64,000 nt of DNA from Myxococcales bacterium (GCA_016709545.1 JADJMO010000004.1:496001-560000), one strand, 5' to 3'. Shown: positions 6,729 through 19,118, counted from the first letter of the stretch. The notes: generated by a model not told the origin, from the sequence alone. Numbers and translations are program-made.

Positions 6729-9427
6729 CAGAGGATCTCGACGACGCCGCGGTCGCCGTCGAGGCGCACCGTCATGCCGTCACGCAGCCGCTTGAGCGCC
6801 CCCTGCACGTTGACGACGCACGGGACGCCGAGCTCGCGCGCCACGATCGCCGCGTGGGAGAGCGGGCCACCGAGCTCGGTGACGACGCCCGCGGCCGCGA
6901 CGAACAGCGGGGTCCAGCCGACGTCGGTGGTGCGCGTGACGAGGATCTCGCCGGGGCGGAGCTCGGTCGCCTGCTCGGGGCTGGCGAGCACCCGCACGGG
7001 CCCCGTGACCACCCCCGCGCACGCGCCGTGGCCGTGCAGCGTGGGGCCGCCCGAGGGCTCGACGTGCACGAAGGGAGGGCGCCCGACGAAGGTGTCCGGC
7101 GGGTCCGGGCGCGCGAGGTCGCGGGCGTGCTGCGCGCGGCGGGCGGCGATGATGCGATCGATCGGGCGCGCCTCCCCGCGTAGAGCCGCCAGGATCTCGT
7201 CGACCGTGCAGAAGAAGACGTCGTTCGCCACGATGGCCGGGTCGCGCCGCGAGAGGCGGCGGTTGGCCTCGAGCACGGCGACTCGGATGCCGCCGAGGAC
7301 CCAGGTGACCCACGCGCGCATCTGCTCGCGGAGACGCGCGAACTTGTGGCAGCGCGCCACGAGGTGGCGGAGCGCGGTGCGCGACGCGAAGCCGAGCTGC
7401 GCCTCGAGCTTGTCCATCACCGTGGAGGCGCGGTGGGAGGCCTCGTCGAGCATGGGCGCGTAGGGCAGACCCGCCGCGCCGCGCTGCACATAGAGCGCGA
7501 GCGTCGCCAGCGGGAAGCTCTGGTCCTCGCGCCAGCGGGGCGTGGCGAGCTCGGCCTCGCGCACGGCGCGATCGCCGTACGCCGCGACCCAGCGGTCGAG
7601 CGCGTCGCGCGTCGGTCCGGCCGGCAGGTCGTGCACGGCACGCGGGGGGTGCTCGAGCAGCATGGCCTTGGCGGCCTCGTCGCGCAGCGCGATCTCCGCG
7701 ACCCGGGCGAGCGCGATCGTCGGGCGCGCGCTCTCGAGGTCGCCGAGCCCCTTGCCGGCGCCACCGGCCGTGACGTCGGCGGCGAGGCGGGTGGCCTTGG
7801 GCTCGTCGCCGTCGCACGCCGTGCGCTGCAGGAGCATGCGCAGCGCGAGGAAGCTCGAGAGCGCGTTCGACGCGCACGTGAGCATGAGCGTGCCCGTGCG
7901 ATCGAGGAAGCGCTGCAGATCGCGCAGGGTGGTGGCGACGCCGTCGTCGGTGAGGATGCCGAGATCGCGGGCCTCGAACGCCGCGCGCATCCGGCTCGCC
8001 TCGCGCTGGTAGACCTCGAAGTCCTCGTCGAGGCGGGCCTGCTCGCGCACGAGGCGCGCCGCGGTGAGCGGCAAGCGCGCGTAGAACCCGCGGTGCGAGG
8101 CGCCCTCGACCTGGGTGGCGAGCAGCGCAGCGCTGTCGGAGGTGCCCCCGCTCATGCCGAGGAGCGTCGCCGGATCGAGCCCGGGGACCGCGGCCGCGAC
8201 GCGCATGAACGCGGTGAGGTTCAGGTAGAACCGGCCGTGCACGTTGGCGACGAACTTGGTGCCGCGCGGCACCGAGCACCCGAGCGCGGCGAACGCGCGG
8301 CGGAAGCCGAGCTCGGAGAACGTCTCGGCGACCGACCACGTGAGCGGGGTGGCCACGCCGGGCAGCGCCTCGGCGAGGTTGGTGCACGACCACACGGTGG
8401 CGGCGTCTCCGCCCTCGGGGAAGCCGCGCTCGACGACGGGGCGCGCTTGCAACAGGTGCAAGACGTCGTGCCCGTCGACCGCCACCTCGATCTCCCACGG
8501 GCCGCGGCCGAGGTGCGTGAGCCGGTCTCCGGCCGCCACGATCTCGGCGAGGCGCGCCTCTCCGAGCGCGGGTGCGTCGCGGAGCGCCGTCGGCACCTCG
8601 ACCACCTCGGTGCCGTGCTCTCCCACGAGCAACATGCGGGGCTTGTGCGCGAGGACCCGCTCGGTCGCGTGCGACTCGCCGCCCGAGACCCGGATGCGCA
8701 CGACGTCGGGCGTGGCGTGCCCGGACACGATGGGCCCGCCGAGGCCCCAGGTGGCGTTGACGAGCACGTCGAGCGCGCCCCCGGCCTGACCCGCGACGAC
8801 GTGCTGCTCGGCGACGGCGACGGCGCTCGCGCGCGCCTCGATCACCACCTGGATCACCACGGCCATCGCCGCGGCCTGCACCCCGATCTGGCCGAGGTAG
8901 ACCAGCGCGCGCGGCAGGAACAGCGAGGCCCAGACGTCACGCACGGCATCGACCAGCGCCGCGTGGCCACGCACGCCGAGGTGGGTGGTCGCGAGGCCGG
9001 CGAGCGAACCGTCGACGCCGTCCTCGCAGGTGGCGCTGGAGCGCACCGCGAGCCCCCAGGGGGCCTCGGCGCCGAGCTCCGTCGCGAGCCGGGCGAGCTC
9101 GAGCTCGAGCGCGCGGGGGAGCTTGGCCTCGCGGATCCGCGCGTGGGCGCGCCCCGCGCGTTCGGTGCCGTCCCTCGTGCCCTGCAGGCGCAGGAGCGTG
9201 CGCACGTCGTGGCCCGGGGGCAGCACCTCCTTGCACACGCTCTCGAAGATGGAGGCGGGGATCACCACGCCGTTCGGGACCGTGAAGCCGTGCCGCACGA
9301 GCCAGACGAGGCGAGAGCCCTTGCCGCCGAGGGTCTCGACCGAGGCGTCGAGGCGACGGCGCTCGGAGCGCGAAGCGGGATCGCGGGCCAGCTCGTCGAG
9401 ACTTGGCAGATGGAGGGGTTCGGACAC
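6728..9427 (-). CDS. PEP/pyruvate-binding domain protein (PEP synthase / rifampin phosphotransferase-like)
   Basis: An 899-residue protein with the PEP synthase/PPDK layout. An N-terminal ATP-grasp module covers residues 25-335 (LGGKGSRLVWLVRHGFTVPN; later AVRSSATCEDG and GPWEIEVAVDGHDVLHLLQA). A long central region without a clear family spans about 345-770. A C-terminal swivelling phosphohistidine domain has ELGGPLSHAAIVARELGVP near residue 855, where the His is the phospho-carrier. The PEP-binding barrel of true PEP synthase is not evident, so a phosphotransferase acting on another substrate, as in rifampin phosphotransferase, is a plausible alternative. Start is GTG at 9427. It is the first gene of a minus-strand run and is divergent from the gene at 9498. 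Confidence 0.82.
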   Translation of the reverse strand: MSEPLHLPSLDELARDPASRSERRRLDASVETLGGKGSRLVWLVRHGFTVPNGVVIPASIFESVCKEVLPPGHDVRTLLRLQGTRDGTERAGRAHARIREAKLPRALELELARLATELGAEAPWGLAVRSSATCEDGVDGSLAGLATTHLGVRGHAALVDAVRDVWASLFLPRALVYLGQIGVQAAAMAVVIQVVIEARASAVAVAEQHVVAGQAGGALDVLVNATWGLGGPIVSGHATPDVVRIRVSGGESHATERVLAHKPRMLLVGEHGTEVVEVPTALRDAPALGEARLAEIVAAGDRLTHLGRGPWEIEVAVDGHDVLHLLQARPVVERGFPEGGDAATVWSCTNLAEALPGVATPLTWSVAETFSELGFRRAFAALGCSVPRGTKFVANVHGRFYLNLTAFMRVAAAVPGLDPATLLGMSGGTSDSAALLATQVEGASHRGFYARLPLTAARLVREQARLDEDFEVYQREASRMRAAFEARDLGILTDDGVATTLRDLQRFLDRTGTLMLTCASNALSSFLALRMLLQRTACDGDEPKATRLAADVTAGGAGKGLGDLESARPTIALARVAEIALRDEAAKAMLLEHPPRAVHDLPAGPTRDALDRWVAAYGDRAVREAELATPRWREDQSFPLATLALYVQRGAAGLPYAPMLDEASHRASTVMDKLEAQLGFASRTALRHLVARCHKFARLREQMRAWVTWVLGGIRVAVLEANRRLSRRDPAIVANDVFFCTVDEILAALRGEARPIDRIIAARRAQHARDLARPDPPDTFVGRPPFVHVEPSGGPTLHGHGACAGVVTGPVRVLASPEQATELRPGEILVTRTTDVGWTPLFVAAAGVVTELGGPLSHAAIVARELGVPCVVNVQGALKRLRDGMTVRLDGDRGVVEIL

Positions 9428-9497
9428 GACGCGCGCATCCTACCCGACCGTGCGCCTGGACGGGTGACAGGCGGGGGCCTACGAAGAGACCACCGAA

Positions 9498-9722
9498 GTG
9501 GAAGCCCAGCCGACCGTGACCGAAGAAGCCGACGAAGGTCCGACTTGCCCCTGCGGGCACGGCATCGGACACCACATGGTCAGCGACGAAGAGGTGCACG
9601 GGGTCCTCGGCTGGGTGGCCGTGCTCACCGGCATCTCCTGGCCGCCCCGCCGCATCGACTATCGCTGCCGGCGCTGTGGAAAAGTCTTCGCGCAGGTCAT
9701 TCCCGAGAAGGGTCAGCGCTGA
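9498..9722 (+). CDS. Small hypothetical protein with zinc-ribbon-like cysteines
   Basis: A 74-residue protein from a GTG start. It carries CPCGHGIGHHM near residue 17 and YRCRRCGKVFAQV near residue 57. The two Cys pairs with nearby His suggest one zinc site with a hydrophobic insert (VLGWVAVLTGISWPPRRI) between them, possibly membrane-associated. It sits 54 bases upstream of the dnaX start on the same strand and may share its promoter. No clear Shine-Dalgarno is visible. No function can be assigned. Confidence 0.6.
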   Translation: MEAQPTVTEEADEGPTCPCGHGIGHHMVSDEEVHGVLGWVAVLTGISWPPRRIDYRCRRCGKVFAQVIPEKGQR

Positions 9723-9776
9723 CCATCGCCGGTTGCGCCCCGCCGCAACCAGGGGTTGACTCGGTCCCCCCGCGCG

Positions 9777-11777
9777 ATGAGCTACCTCGTCCTCGCCCGC
9801 AAGTGGCGCCCGCAGTCGTTCGACGATCTCGTCGGCCAGGAGCACGTCTCGCGCACGCTCGGCAACGCGATCGCGCAGGATCGCGTCGCGCACGCGTTCC
9901 TGTTCACGGGCGCTCGCGGCGTCGGCAAGACCACGAGCGCCCGCATCCTCGCCAAGGCCCTCAACTGCCTGTCGAGCGACGGTCCCACCGCCTCGCCGTG
10001 CCTCGTCTGCGCGGCCTGCAAGGAGATCGCGGCGGGTGTCGACGTCGACGTGCAGGAGATCGACGGCGCCTCGCACACCGGCGTCGACGACGTGCGCCGC
10101 ATCCAGGAGAGCCTCCCCTACCGGCCGGCGCGCGACCGCCACAAGATCCTGATCGTGGACGAGGTCCACATGCTGTCGGGGAACGCGTGGAACGCCTTCC
10201 TCAAGACCCTCGAGGAGCCGCCGGCCCACGTGAAGTTCATCTTCGCGACGACCGAGGTCCACAAGGTCCCGATCACCATCCTGTCGCGCTGCCAGCGCTT
10301 CGACTTCAAGATGATCTCGGCGCAGCGGATCGCCGAGCGGGTCCGCTACATCCTCGGCGAAGAGAAGATCGTGGCCGACGAGGCCGCCGTGCAGCTCGTG
10401 GCGCGCGAGGCCGCGGGCTCGATGCGCGACGCGCTCTCGATCCTCGACCAGTGCATCGCCTTCGGCGGCGCCTCGCTGGTCGGCGACGAGGTGGCCCGGG
10501 TGCTCGGCGTGGCCGATCGCGCCGCGCTGCACGCGCTCGCGAGCGCCGTGGTCGAGGGCCACGCCGACCAGGCGCTCTCGCAGATCGACGCCCTGGCCCG
10601 CGGTGGGTTCGACCTCGGGCACGTCGCGCGCGACCTCTTGCGCCGGTTCCGCGACCTCGCGGTGGCGCGCGTGGTCCCCGAGCCCGAGCCGCTGCTCGAC
10701 CTGGCCGACGCCGAGCTCGCCGACGTCAAGACGCTGGCGGCGCGCACCAACCCCGACGACCTCGCGCGCATCTTCACCGGCCTCTCCAAGATGCTCGACG
10801 ACATCGCCACGGCCGGCACGCCCCGCCACACGCTCGAGATCGCGTGCGTGCGCCTGGCCCGCCGTCCACCGCTGCTGCCGATCGACGACCTGCTGGCGCG
10901 CCTCGAGTCACTCGAGCGGCGCCTCGGTCCGGGGGGTGGGGGCGGGGGCGGTGGAGCGCGACCGGGCGGGGAGAATCCGGGCGGAAATCGTCCCCCCACC
11001 CGGCCGATGCAGGGCGCCGCGCCCAGCCACGCCGCGCCCAATCACGTCGCGCCGAACCACGTCGCGCCGAGCACCCCCGCGCACGCCAGTGCGCCGACCC
11101 CCGCCGCGCAACCAGCCCCCGCGACGATGCACGCGAGCGCGCAGCCTTCGCCCGCGACGATGCACGCGAGCGCCGCGCCGAGCGTGGTGCCGTCGAGGCC
11201 GAGCGTCGTCGACGTCAAGCCCCCGAGCCAGAACGGGCCCGTCGATCTCGGCCGCGCCTCGAGTGGCAGCATCGCGGTCGCCCGCGCCCCCGTGACCGAG
11301 CCGCCGAAGGCCGGGGGCTCCGCGCAGGTGGAGCCCGTGTCCGGAGCCCACGTGCAGCCCGCCCACATCCGCGAGCCAGCCACGCTGGCGCGCGTGCGCG
11401 CGATCGCTCAGCGCGTGCGGGCCACGCGCTCGCAGTGGGGCACGTTCTTCGAGAACGGGGTCGTCCTCCGCTGCGACGACCAGGTGATCGAGCTCGCGTA
11501 CGGCCGCCGCACGTTCTTCGCCGGTCAGCTCGCCGACCGCGCGATCGCCGACTGCTTCGCAGAGGCGGCCCGCAAGGAGCTCGGCCTCGAGCTGCGCCTC
11601 CTGGTCGTCGACGGCGCGCTCGAGGGGCTCACCCTCGCCAAGGTGCTGGGCGACGAGAAGGCAGCGGCCCTCGGCGCGGCCCGCAAGGCCGTCGTCGATC
11701 ACCCGCTCGTGCAAGAAGCCATCGCGATCTTCTCGGCGGAGGTCCGCACCGTGAAGCTCGCCGGAGAAGAGAGCTAG
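9777..11777 (+). CDS. dnaX: DNA polymerase III subunit gamma/tau
   Basis: The clamp-loader ATPase of the replicative polymerase, 666 residues from the ATG at 9777 (MSYLVLARKWRPQSFDDLVG). A TTG 21 bases upstream would add seven residues but fits the family less well. Walker A GARGVGKTTSARIL is near residue 45. The zinc site is formed by the Cys of LNCLSS and the CLVCAACK cluster. Walker B is DEVHML, and the SRC motif is in LSRCQRFDF. Domain III ends near residue 370. A Gly/Pro/His/Ala-rich linker (about 385-530) leads to a tau-like C-terminal domain that ends VRTVKLAGEES. It forms an operon with ybaB and recR, a widely conserved order. Confidence 0.96.
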   Translation: MSYLVLARKWRPQSFDDLVGQEHVSRTLGNAIAQDRVAHAFLFTGARGVGKTTSARILAKALNCLSSDGPTASPCLVCAACKEIAAGVDVDVQEIDGASHTGVDDVRRIQESLPYRPARDRHKILIVDEVHMLSGNAWNAFLKTLEEPPAHVKFIFATTEVHKVPITILSRCQRFDFKMISAQRIAERVRYILGEEKIVADEAAVQLVAREAAGSMRDALSILDQCIAFGGASLVGDEVARVLGVADRAALHALASAVVEGHADQALSQIDALARGGFDLGHVARDLLRRFRDLAVARVVPEPEPLLDLADAELADVKTLAARTNPDDLARIFTGLSKMLDDIATAGTPRHTLEIACVRLARRPPLLPIDDLLARLESLERRLGPGGGGGGGGARPGGENPGGNRPPTRPMQGAAPSHAAPNHVAPNHVAPSTPAHASAPTPAAQPAPATMHASAQPSPATMHASAAPSVVPSRPSVVDVKPPSQNGPVDLGRASSGSIAVARAPVTEPPKAGGSAQVEPVSGAHVQPAHIREPATLARVRAIAQRVRATRSQWGTFFENGVVLRCDDQVIELAYGRRTFFAGQLADRAIADCFAEAARKELGLELRLLVVDGALEGLTLAKVLGDEKAAALGAARKAVVDHPLVQEAIAIFSAEVRTVKLAGEES

Positions 11778-11785
11778 GAGGTCCC

Positions 11786-12094
11786 ATGTCCATGAACGAG
11801 CTGATGCGGCAGGCCGCGCGCATGCAGCGCCGCATCCAACAGATCCACGACGAGATGAAGACCAAGGAGTGGTCGGCGAGCGTCGCGGGCGGCAAGGTCG
11901 AGGCCACGGTCAACGGCGAGAAGAAGATCGCCAAGATCACCGTCGACGAGGAGTTCTGGAAGGGCGAGGAGCGCGACGTCGTGCTCGACTCCGTCGCCGC
12001 CGCCATCAACGCGGCCCAGGAGATCGCGGAGAAGGAGGTCGAGGCGGCCGTGAACAAGGCCACCGGCGGGCTCAAGATCCCCGGAGTGACGTGA
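11786..12094 (+). CDS. ybaB: YbaB/EbfC family nucleoid-associated protein
   Basis: A 102-residue protein (MSMNELMRQAARMQRRIQQI). It has the N-terminal helix, the three-stranded sheet (WSASVAGGKVEATVNGEKKI) and the C-terminal helix (VAAAINAAQEIAEKEV) of the YbaB family, which binds DNA as a dimer. The ATG at 11786 follows the Shine-Dalgarno AGGAGG by four bases and lies eight bases after the dnaX stop. It is followed 13 bases later by recR. Its location between dnaX and recR is the standard arrangement, so the assignment is secure even though its cellular role is loosely defined. Confidence 0.95.
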   Translation: MSMNELMRQAARMQRRIQQIHDEMKTKEWSASVAGGKVEATVNGEKKIAKITVDEEFWKGEERDVVLDSVAAAINAAQEIAEKEVEAAVNKATGGLKIPGVT

Positions 12095-12107
12095 GGGCCG
12101 CGGGCTG

Positions 12108-12719
12108 ATGCTCCCGCGGTCGGCGCGCGCCATCGCCCGCCTGCTCGAGCGGCTCCCCGGGGTCGGTGAGCGCACCGCCTCCCGGTACGTCGTCCACCTG
12201 CTGGGCGCGGATCCGGAGGTCGCGCAGGCCCTGGGGCGCGCCCTCGTCGAGCTGCACCAGCACGTTCGCCCGTGTGAGCGGTGTGGCAACCTCGCCGAGG
12301 TCGAGGTCGTCGACGCGCCGGTCGTGTGCGAGGTGTGCGCCGATCCGCGGCGCGATCCGACCCTGCTCTGCGTGGTCGCCAAGGTCAGCGATCTGAGCGC
12401 CATCGAGCGCAGCGGGGCCATGCGCGGGCGCTATTTCGTGCTCGGTCGGCTGGTCTCGCCGCTCGACGGCATCGGGCCCGACGACCTCCCGCTCGAGCGC
12501 CTGAGCGCGCGCATCCGCGAGGACGGCGTGCGCGAGGTGATCGTCGCCACGCCGCCCTCGGTGGACGGCGAGGCCACGGCGCTCCTGCTCGCGCGCGAGC
12601 TCGAGGCGCTGGGGGTGACCCTGTCGCGGATCGCGAGCGGGGTCCCCCACGGCAGCGAGCTCGAGTTCGCCGACCAGGTCACGCTCGGGCGAGCGATCGC
12701 GGGTCGACGCGGGGTCTAG
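12108..12719 (+). CDS. recR: Recombination protein RecR
   Basis: A 203-residue RecR, which acts with RecF and RecO to load RecA at gapped DNA. The N-terminal helix-hairpin-helix is LLERLPGVGERTASRYVVHL. The zinc finger uses CERC near residue 56 and CEVC near residue 70. A Toprim domain follows (LLCVVAKVSDLSAIERSG, then YFVLGRLVSPLDGIGPDDL and GSELEFADQVTLGRA). Full length. It is the last gene of the dnaX-ybaB-recR operon and is convergent with the broken lipoprotein gene at 12716-13125, overlapping its end by four bases. Confidence 0.96.
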   Translation: MLPRSARAIARLLERLPGVGERTASRYVVHLLGADPEVAQALGRALVELHQHVRPCERCGNLAEVEVVDAPVVCEVCADPRRDPTLLCVVAKVSDLSAIERSGAMRGRYFVLGRLVSPLDGIGPDDLPLERLSARIREDGVREVIVATPPSVDGEATALLLARELEALGVTLSRIASGVPHGSELEFADQVTLGRAIAGRRGV

Positions 12720-13125
12720 GCGAGCGCGAGCTCGGGCGGCGCGTGCGGGCCCGCCACGGCGACGGGGCAGTCGCAGGTGCTGTCGGGCGCGCTGGTGCAC
12801 GTGCAGGTCACATCACAGCGCACGACCCCGCACGACCGCCCGGCCGGTCGGCCCGCGCCGTCGGTGCAGGCCAGCGATCCGAAGCAGACGTGCAGGTGAG
12901 CCCAGGACCGCAGGGGATGCTCGCGCCGCCACCGGTGCAAGTGCCCGGAGACCTGGGCGGCACCACCGTCTCCACCGCCGTGTCGATCGCCGTGTCGACC
13001 GTGCCGGTGTCTGCGGCGGCGTCCGTGCCGCCGTCGGTCTCGCTCGCGACCTGTCCGCCGCAGGCGGCGAGGGTGAGGGCCGTCGCGAAGCGCGCGCCCC
13101 GGAGTCGAGCCGAGGAGCGGCTCAC
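12716..13125 (-). pseudogene. Small Cys-rich lipoprotein, frameshifted
   Basis: Translation from the GTG at 13125 gives a lipoprotein start (MSRSSARLRGARFATAL, lipobox LAAC), an Asp/Thr-rich linker and the Cys-rich segment SIPCGPGLTCTS. The Cys-rich continuation (VCFGSLACTDGAGRP, then VVRCDVTCTCTSAPDSTC) lies in another frame and ends at 12716. One missing base near 12889, for example ACGGTC read as ACGTC, would join the halves into a protein of about 136 residues. The GTG overlaps the stop of fhs (GTGA), so translation is probably coupled. Function unknown; an exported Cys-rich lipoprotein. Sequencing error or true decay cannot be separated here. Confidence 0.65.
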
Positions 13126-14768
13126 TTCAGGCCTTCGATCGTGCCGTCGTCGCCGAGGGTCATCCCGAGGACCGCGGGCTCGCGGCCGAGGCCGGGCATC
13201 GTCATGATGTCGCCGCACAGGGGCACGACGAAGCCGGCGCCGCTCGACAGCCGGATCGACTGGATCGGCAGCACGTGCGGCGTGGGACGCCCACCGAGCT
13301 TCGGGTCGTGGGACAGCGAGAGGTGGGTCTTGGCCATGCAGATCGGCGCGTGCGAGAGGCCGGCCGCCTCGATCTTCTGCGCGTCCTTCTGGGCCTGGGG
13401 GGAGAGCTCGATCGAGCTGCTCGCGTAGACGGTCTTGGCGACCTTCTCGATCTTGGTGACCAGCGGATCGGCGAGGTCGTAGAGATAGCGCGGCTCCGGG
13501 TTCGCCGGCGCGCTGGCGAGCGCCTGCGACACGACGTCGGCGAGCGCGAGCCCGCCGTCGGCGCCGTCGACGTAGCCCGAAGCGCGCGCGCAGGGGACGT
13601 CGAGCTCCTTGGCGATCGACTCGAGGAGCTCGAGCTCCTCCCTCGGATCCCCGGGGAACAGGTTGATCGCGACCACCGGCGCGAGGCCGAAGGTGCGCGC
13701 GGTGCGGATGTGCTGGCGCAGGTTCTCGGCGCCCCGCTCGAGCGCCTTGGCGTCGGGCTTGTTGGCGTCCTTGGCCGCGACGCCGCCGTGGTACTTCAGG
13801 GCCTTGAGCGTGGCGACGAACACCGCCGCGTGGGGCCAGACGCCCGCGGCGCGACACTTGATGTCGAGGAACTTCTCGCCGCCGAGATCGAAGCCGAACC
13901 CGGCCTCGCTGATCACGACGTCGGCCTTGGAGAGCGCCCAGCGGGTCTGCACGATGGACGAGCAGCCGTGCGCGATGTTGCCGAACGGCCCGCCGTGCAC
14001 GAGCGCGGGGGTGCCCTCGGCCGTCTGCAGCAGGTTGGGCAAGAGCGCCTCGCGCAGGACGACGGCCATGCCGCCGACCGCGCCGACGTCGGAGGCGAAC
14101 ACCGGCTGGTTCTCGCGGGTCCAGCCCACGCGGATGCGACCGAGGCGGTGCTTGAGGTCGGCGTAGTCGCGCGACAGACAGAGGATGGCCATCACCTCGC
14201 TGGCCGCGGTGATGTCGAACCGCGTCTCGCGCGGCACGCCCTGGAGCGCGCCGCCGAGGCCCACGATCACGTCGCGCAGCGTGCGATCGTCGAGGTCGAT
14301 CACGCGGGGGAAGTCGGTGCGCCGCGCGTCGAGCGCGTGCCCGCCGAAGTGCAGCACGTTGTCCACGAGCGACGCGAGGAGGTTGTGCGCGGAGGTGACG
14401 GCGTGGATGTCGCCGGTGAGCCCGAGGTTCACCCGCTCGAACGGCTCGAGGCGCGAGCGCCCGCCACCCGCGCCGCCACCCTTGCTGCCCAGCGTCGGAC
14501 CGAGCGACGGCTGCCGCAGCGCCGCCACCACGTTGACCCCGCGCTTCTTCATGCCGTCGGAGAGGCCGATGGAGATCGTGGTCTTGCCCTCGCCGGCCGG
14601 GGTCGGCGTGATGGCCGACACCAGCACGAGCTTGCCGCGAGGCTTCTGCCCCTCGGGCACGAACGCCGAGGTGGCGCGGAGCTTGCCGACACCGTCCCCG
14701 TAGGGGACGTAGTCCGAGGACGCGATTCCGAGTTTGTCCGCGACGGCTTCGATGGGAAGAAGAGCCAC
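13122..14768 (-). CDS. fhs: Formate--tetrahydrofolate ligase
   Basis: A 548-residue enzyme that makes 10-formyl-tetrahydrofolate from formate, THF and ATP in cytoplasmic one-carbon metabolism. The P-loop is TPTPAGEGKTTISIGL near residue 55. Other family blocks include RQPSLGPTLGSKGGGAGGG, VHGGPFGNIAHGCSS and SEAGFGFDLGGEKFLDIKC. The C-terminus has the family block MTMPGLGREPA, ending GTIEGLK. Length matches the family. It starts nine bases after the kinase gene stop and shares a GTGA overlap with the small lipoprotein gene downstream. Confidence 0.96.
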   Translation of the reverse strand: MALLPIEAVADKLGIASSDYVPYGDGVGKLRATSAFVPEGQKPRGKLVLVSAITPTPAGEGKTTISIGLSDGMKKRGVNVVAALRQPSLGPTLGSKGGGAGGGRSRLEPFERVNLGLTGDIHAVTSAHNLLASLVDNVLHFGGHALDARRTDFPRVIDLDDRTLRDVIVGLGGALQGVPRETRFDITAASEVMAILCLSRDYADLKHRLGRIRVGWTRENQPVFASDVGAVGGMAVVLREALLPNLLQTAEGTPALVHGGPFGNIAHGCSSIVQTRWALSKADVVISEAGFGFDLGGEKFLDIKCRAAGVWPHAAVFVATLKALKYHGGVAAKDANKPDAKALERGAENLRQHIRTARTFGLAPVVAINLFPGDPREELELLESIAKELDVPCARASGYVDGADGGLALADVVSQALASAPANPEPRYLYDLADPLVTKIEKVAKTVYASSSIELSPQAQKDAQKIEAAGLSHAPICMAKTHLSLSHDPKLGGRPTPHVLPIQSIRLSSGAGFVVPLCGDIMTMPGLGREPAVLGMTLGDDGTIEGLK

Positions 14769-14777
14769 GACGACCTC

Positions 14778-16482
14778 CTATGCTGACGCTTGTGCCTTTT
14801 CGATGGTGCCGCTCGAGATCTCCACTTCGTGCAGGGCGACCTGCAGGGAGCGAGCGTCCGGGAAGCGGTCTTTGGGGTCCTTGGCCATGGCGCGCTCGAT
14901 CAGCGCGCGCAGCGGCGCTTCGAGGCCGGCGAGGGCGTCGCGGCCGGCGGTGTCGGTGCGGGCATGCAGCGGCGGCGGGCGGCCCGTGAGGCACTCGAAC
15001 GCCAGCGCCCCGACGGCGAACAGATCGGCGCGCAGATCGACGCCGTCGCCCGACTCCTGCTCGGGCGCCATGTAGCCGGGCGTGCCGAGGGGCACGCCGA
15101 TGTTGGTGATGCGCGTCTCCGCCCACTCCACCTTGGCGATGCCGAAGTCGAAGATCTTCACCCGCGGAGCGCTCGGGTCCTTGGGGATGAAGTTGTTCGA
15201 AGAACGCAGGTTCTGCTGCGGGTCACAGAGATAGATGTTGCTCGGCTTCAGATCGCGATGGATCACCCCGGCGGCGTGCATCGCGGAGAGCGCGTCGCAG
15301 ACCTGGTCGAGCAGCGGCGCGAGCTCGCGGAACGTGAGGGACTTCTGCCGGGAGAGGCGCGTCGCGAGGGTCTCGCCGCGGAGCAGCTCCATCACGAGGT
15401 AGGCGGTGCCGTCCGGGAGCTGGCCGTGATCGAGCAGCTCGACGACGTTGGGGTGCCACGTGAGCCGCAGCGCCTCGGCCTCCCGCACGAGCCGGTCGGC
15501 CGCCACCGCGTCGGCCGCCACCGCGGTGCGCAGGAGCTTGACCGCGACGGGCGTGCGGTCGGAGAGGCGCAGGGCCTCGTAGATGACGCCGGTGGCGCCC
15601 GAGCCGAGCCGCGCGTGCAGGCGGTAGAGGCCGGCGATCACCTGGCCGTCGAGGTCGCCGAGCTGGGTCAGCTCCGGCACCTCTTGCAGCTCGAGGCTGC
15701 GCTCGAGCGCGCGGATGCGGATCGACTGCGAGCGGTCGCGGATCGCGCGGGTGGCCCCGTCGAGCCCGCGGAAGACGAGCGCGGCGGCCGAGGTGAGGCC
15801 GAAGAACCCGCCGAGCAAGGCGCCGAGTCGGTCGTGCACGGCGAAGCCGACCCCGGCCGAGGCGCCGACGAACAGCGCACCGAGGGTGGCGTAGGCGGCG
15901 AGCGGCGAGGGCACCGTCCAGGTGGCCGCGTACTCGTAGAAGCCGTCGCCGCGGTCGAGCGAGGCGAGCTCCTCGACGGTGGCGGGCGGCAGGCCGAACA
16001 GCGTGGGGACCGCGCTGATCTCCACGCGCCGCGCGCGCGAGAGCACGCCGCCGCGCTCGAGCGCCGGATCGTGGAGGACGTGCACGCGGCCGCGCCACGT
16101 GCGCCCCTCGACCGAGAGCGTCTCGATGCGCGTGGTCGAGTTCATCTGCGTCGTCGCGCCCTCGAGGAGCCGGAAGGCGTCGGCGACGGTCTCGGCGTTG
16201 CGCACCACGTGGATCCACGGGCCGAGGTTGGATGGATGGGTGACGTCGGTGCCGATCTCGTCGATGGTGGCCTCGCCGTAGCGACGCACGAAGTTGTCGA
16301 GCGCCTTGCGCCACATCGCCACGCTCACGCGACGCGTCTCGTCCACGAGGAGGTCTCGCCCGACGCCGACCTCTTGCAGGAAGTCGTCGGCTTCGGCGCG
16401 ACCACGCGTGCGCTCGACGCAGGACGAGCGACTTGATCCGCGACGAGGTCGTGTCCCCGGACGGAGCTTTGAACGACGGCAT
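14778..16482 (-). CDS. Ser/Thr protein kinase with N-terminal sensor-like region (apparent frameshift)
   Basis: A Hanks-type kinase, about 567 residues if one frame change is bridged. The C-terminal kinase domain has the Gly loop RLGSGATGVIYEAL, VAVKLL, VIHRDLKPSNIYL, IFDFGIAK and GTPGYMAPEQ, all consistent with an active kinase. Ahead of it is a hydrophobic double segment (LAAYATLGALFVGASAGVGF, then ALLGGFFGLTSAAALVF), so the kinase is probably membrane-anchored. The N-terminal 150 residues are of a type I cannot name. The most natural start, ATG at 16482 (MPSFKAPSGDTTSSRIKSLV), is in a different frame from the rest. A one-base change near 16422 would join it to CVERTRGRAEADDFLQEV. Otherwise the protein begins at the GTG at 16346. 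Confidence 0.82.
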
Positions 16483-16501
16483 CGCGGTGCCGGGAAGCGT
16501 A

Positions 16502-19065
<2,564 letters not shown>

Positions 19066-19118
19066 TGTTCGAGGACGCTTGGCGTAGCACGGGAGAGCAG
19101 GGACGCCCAGTCATCCGT

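Noticed and set aside
7346..12094. Very long open frame (over 1,500 codons) on the plus strand, antisense to the PEP-synthase-like gene and then out of frame over dnaX
   Set aside because: It is an artefact of third-position GC bias. Its composition is Arg/Gly/Ala-rich without domains, and only its last 102 codons, the ybaB gene, are real.
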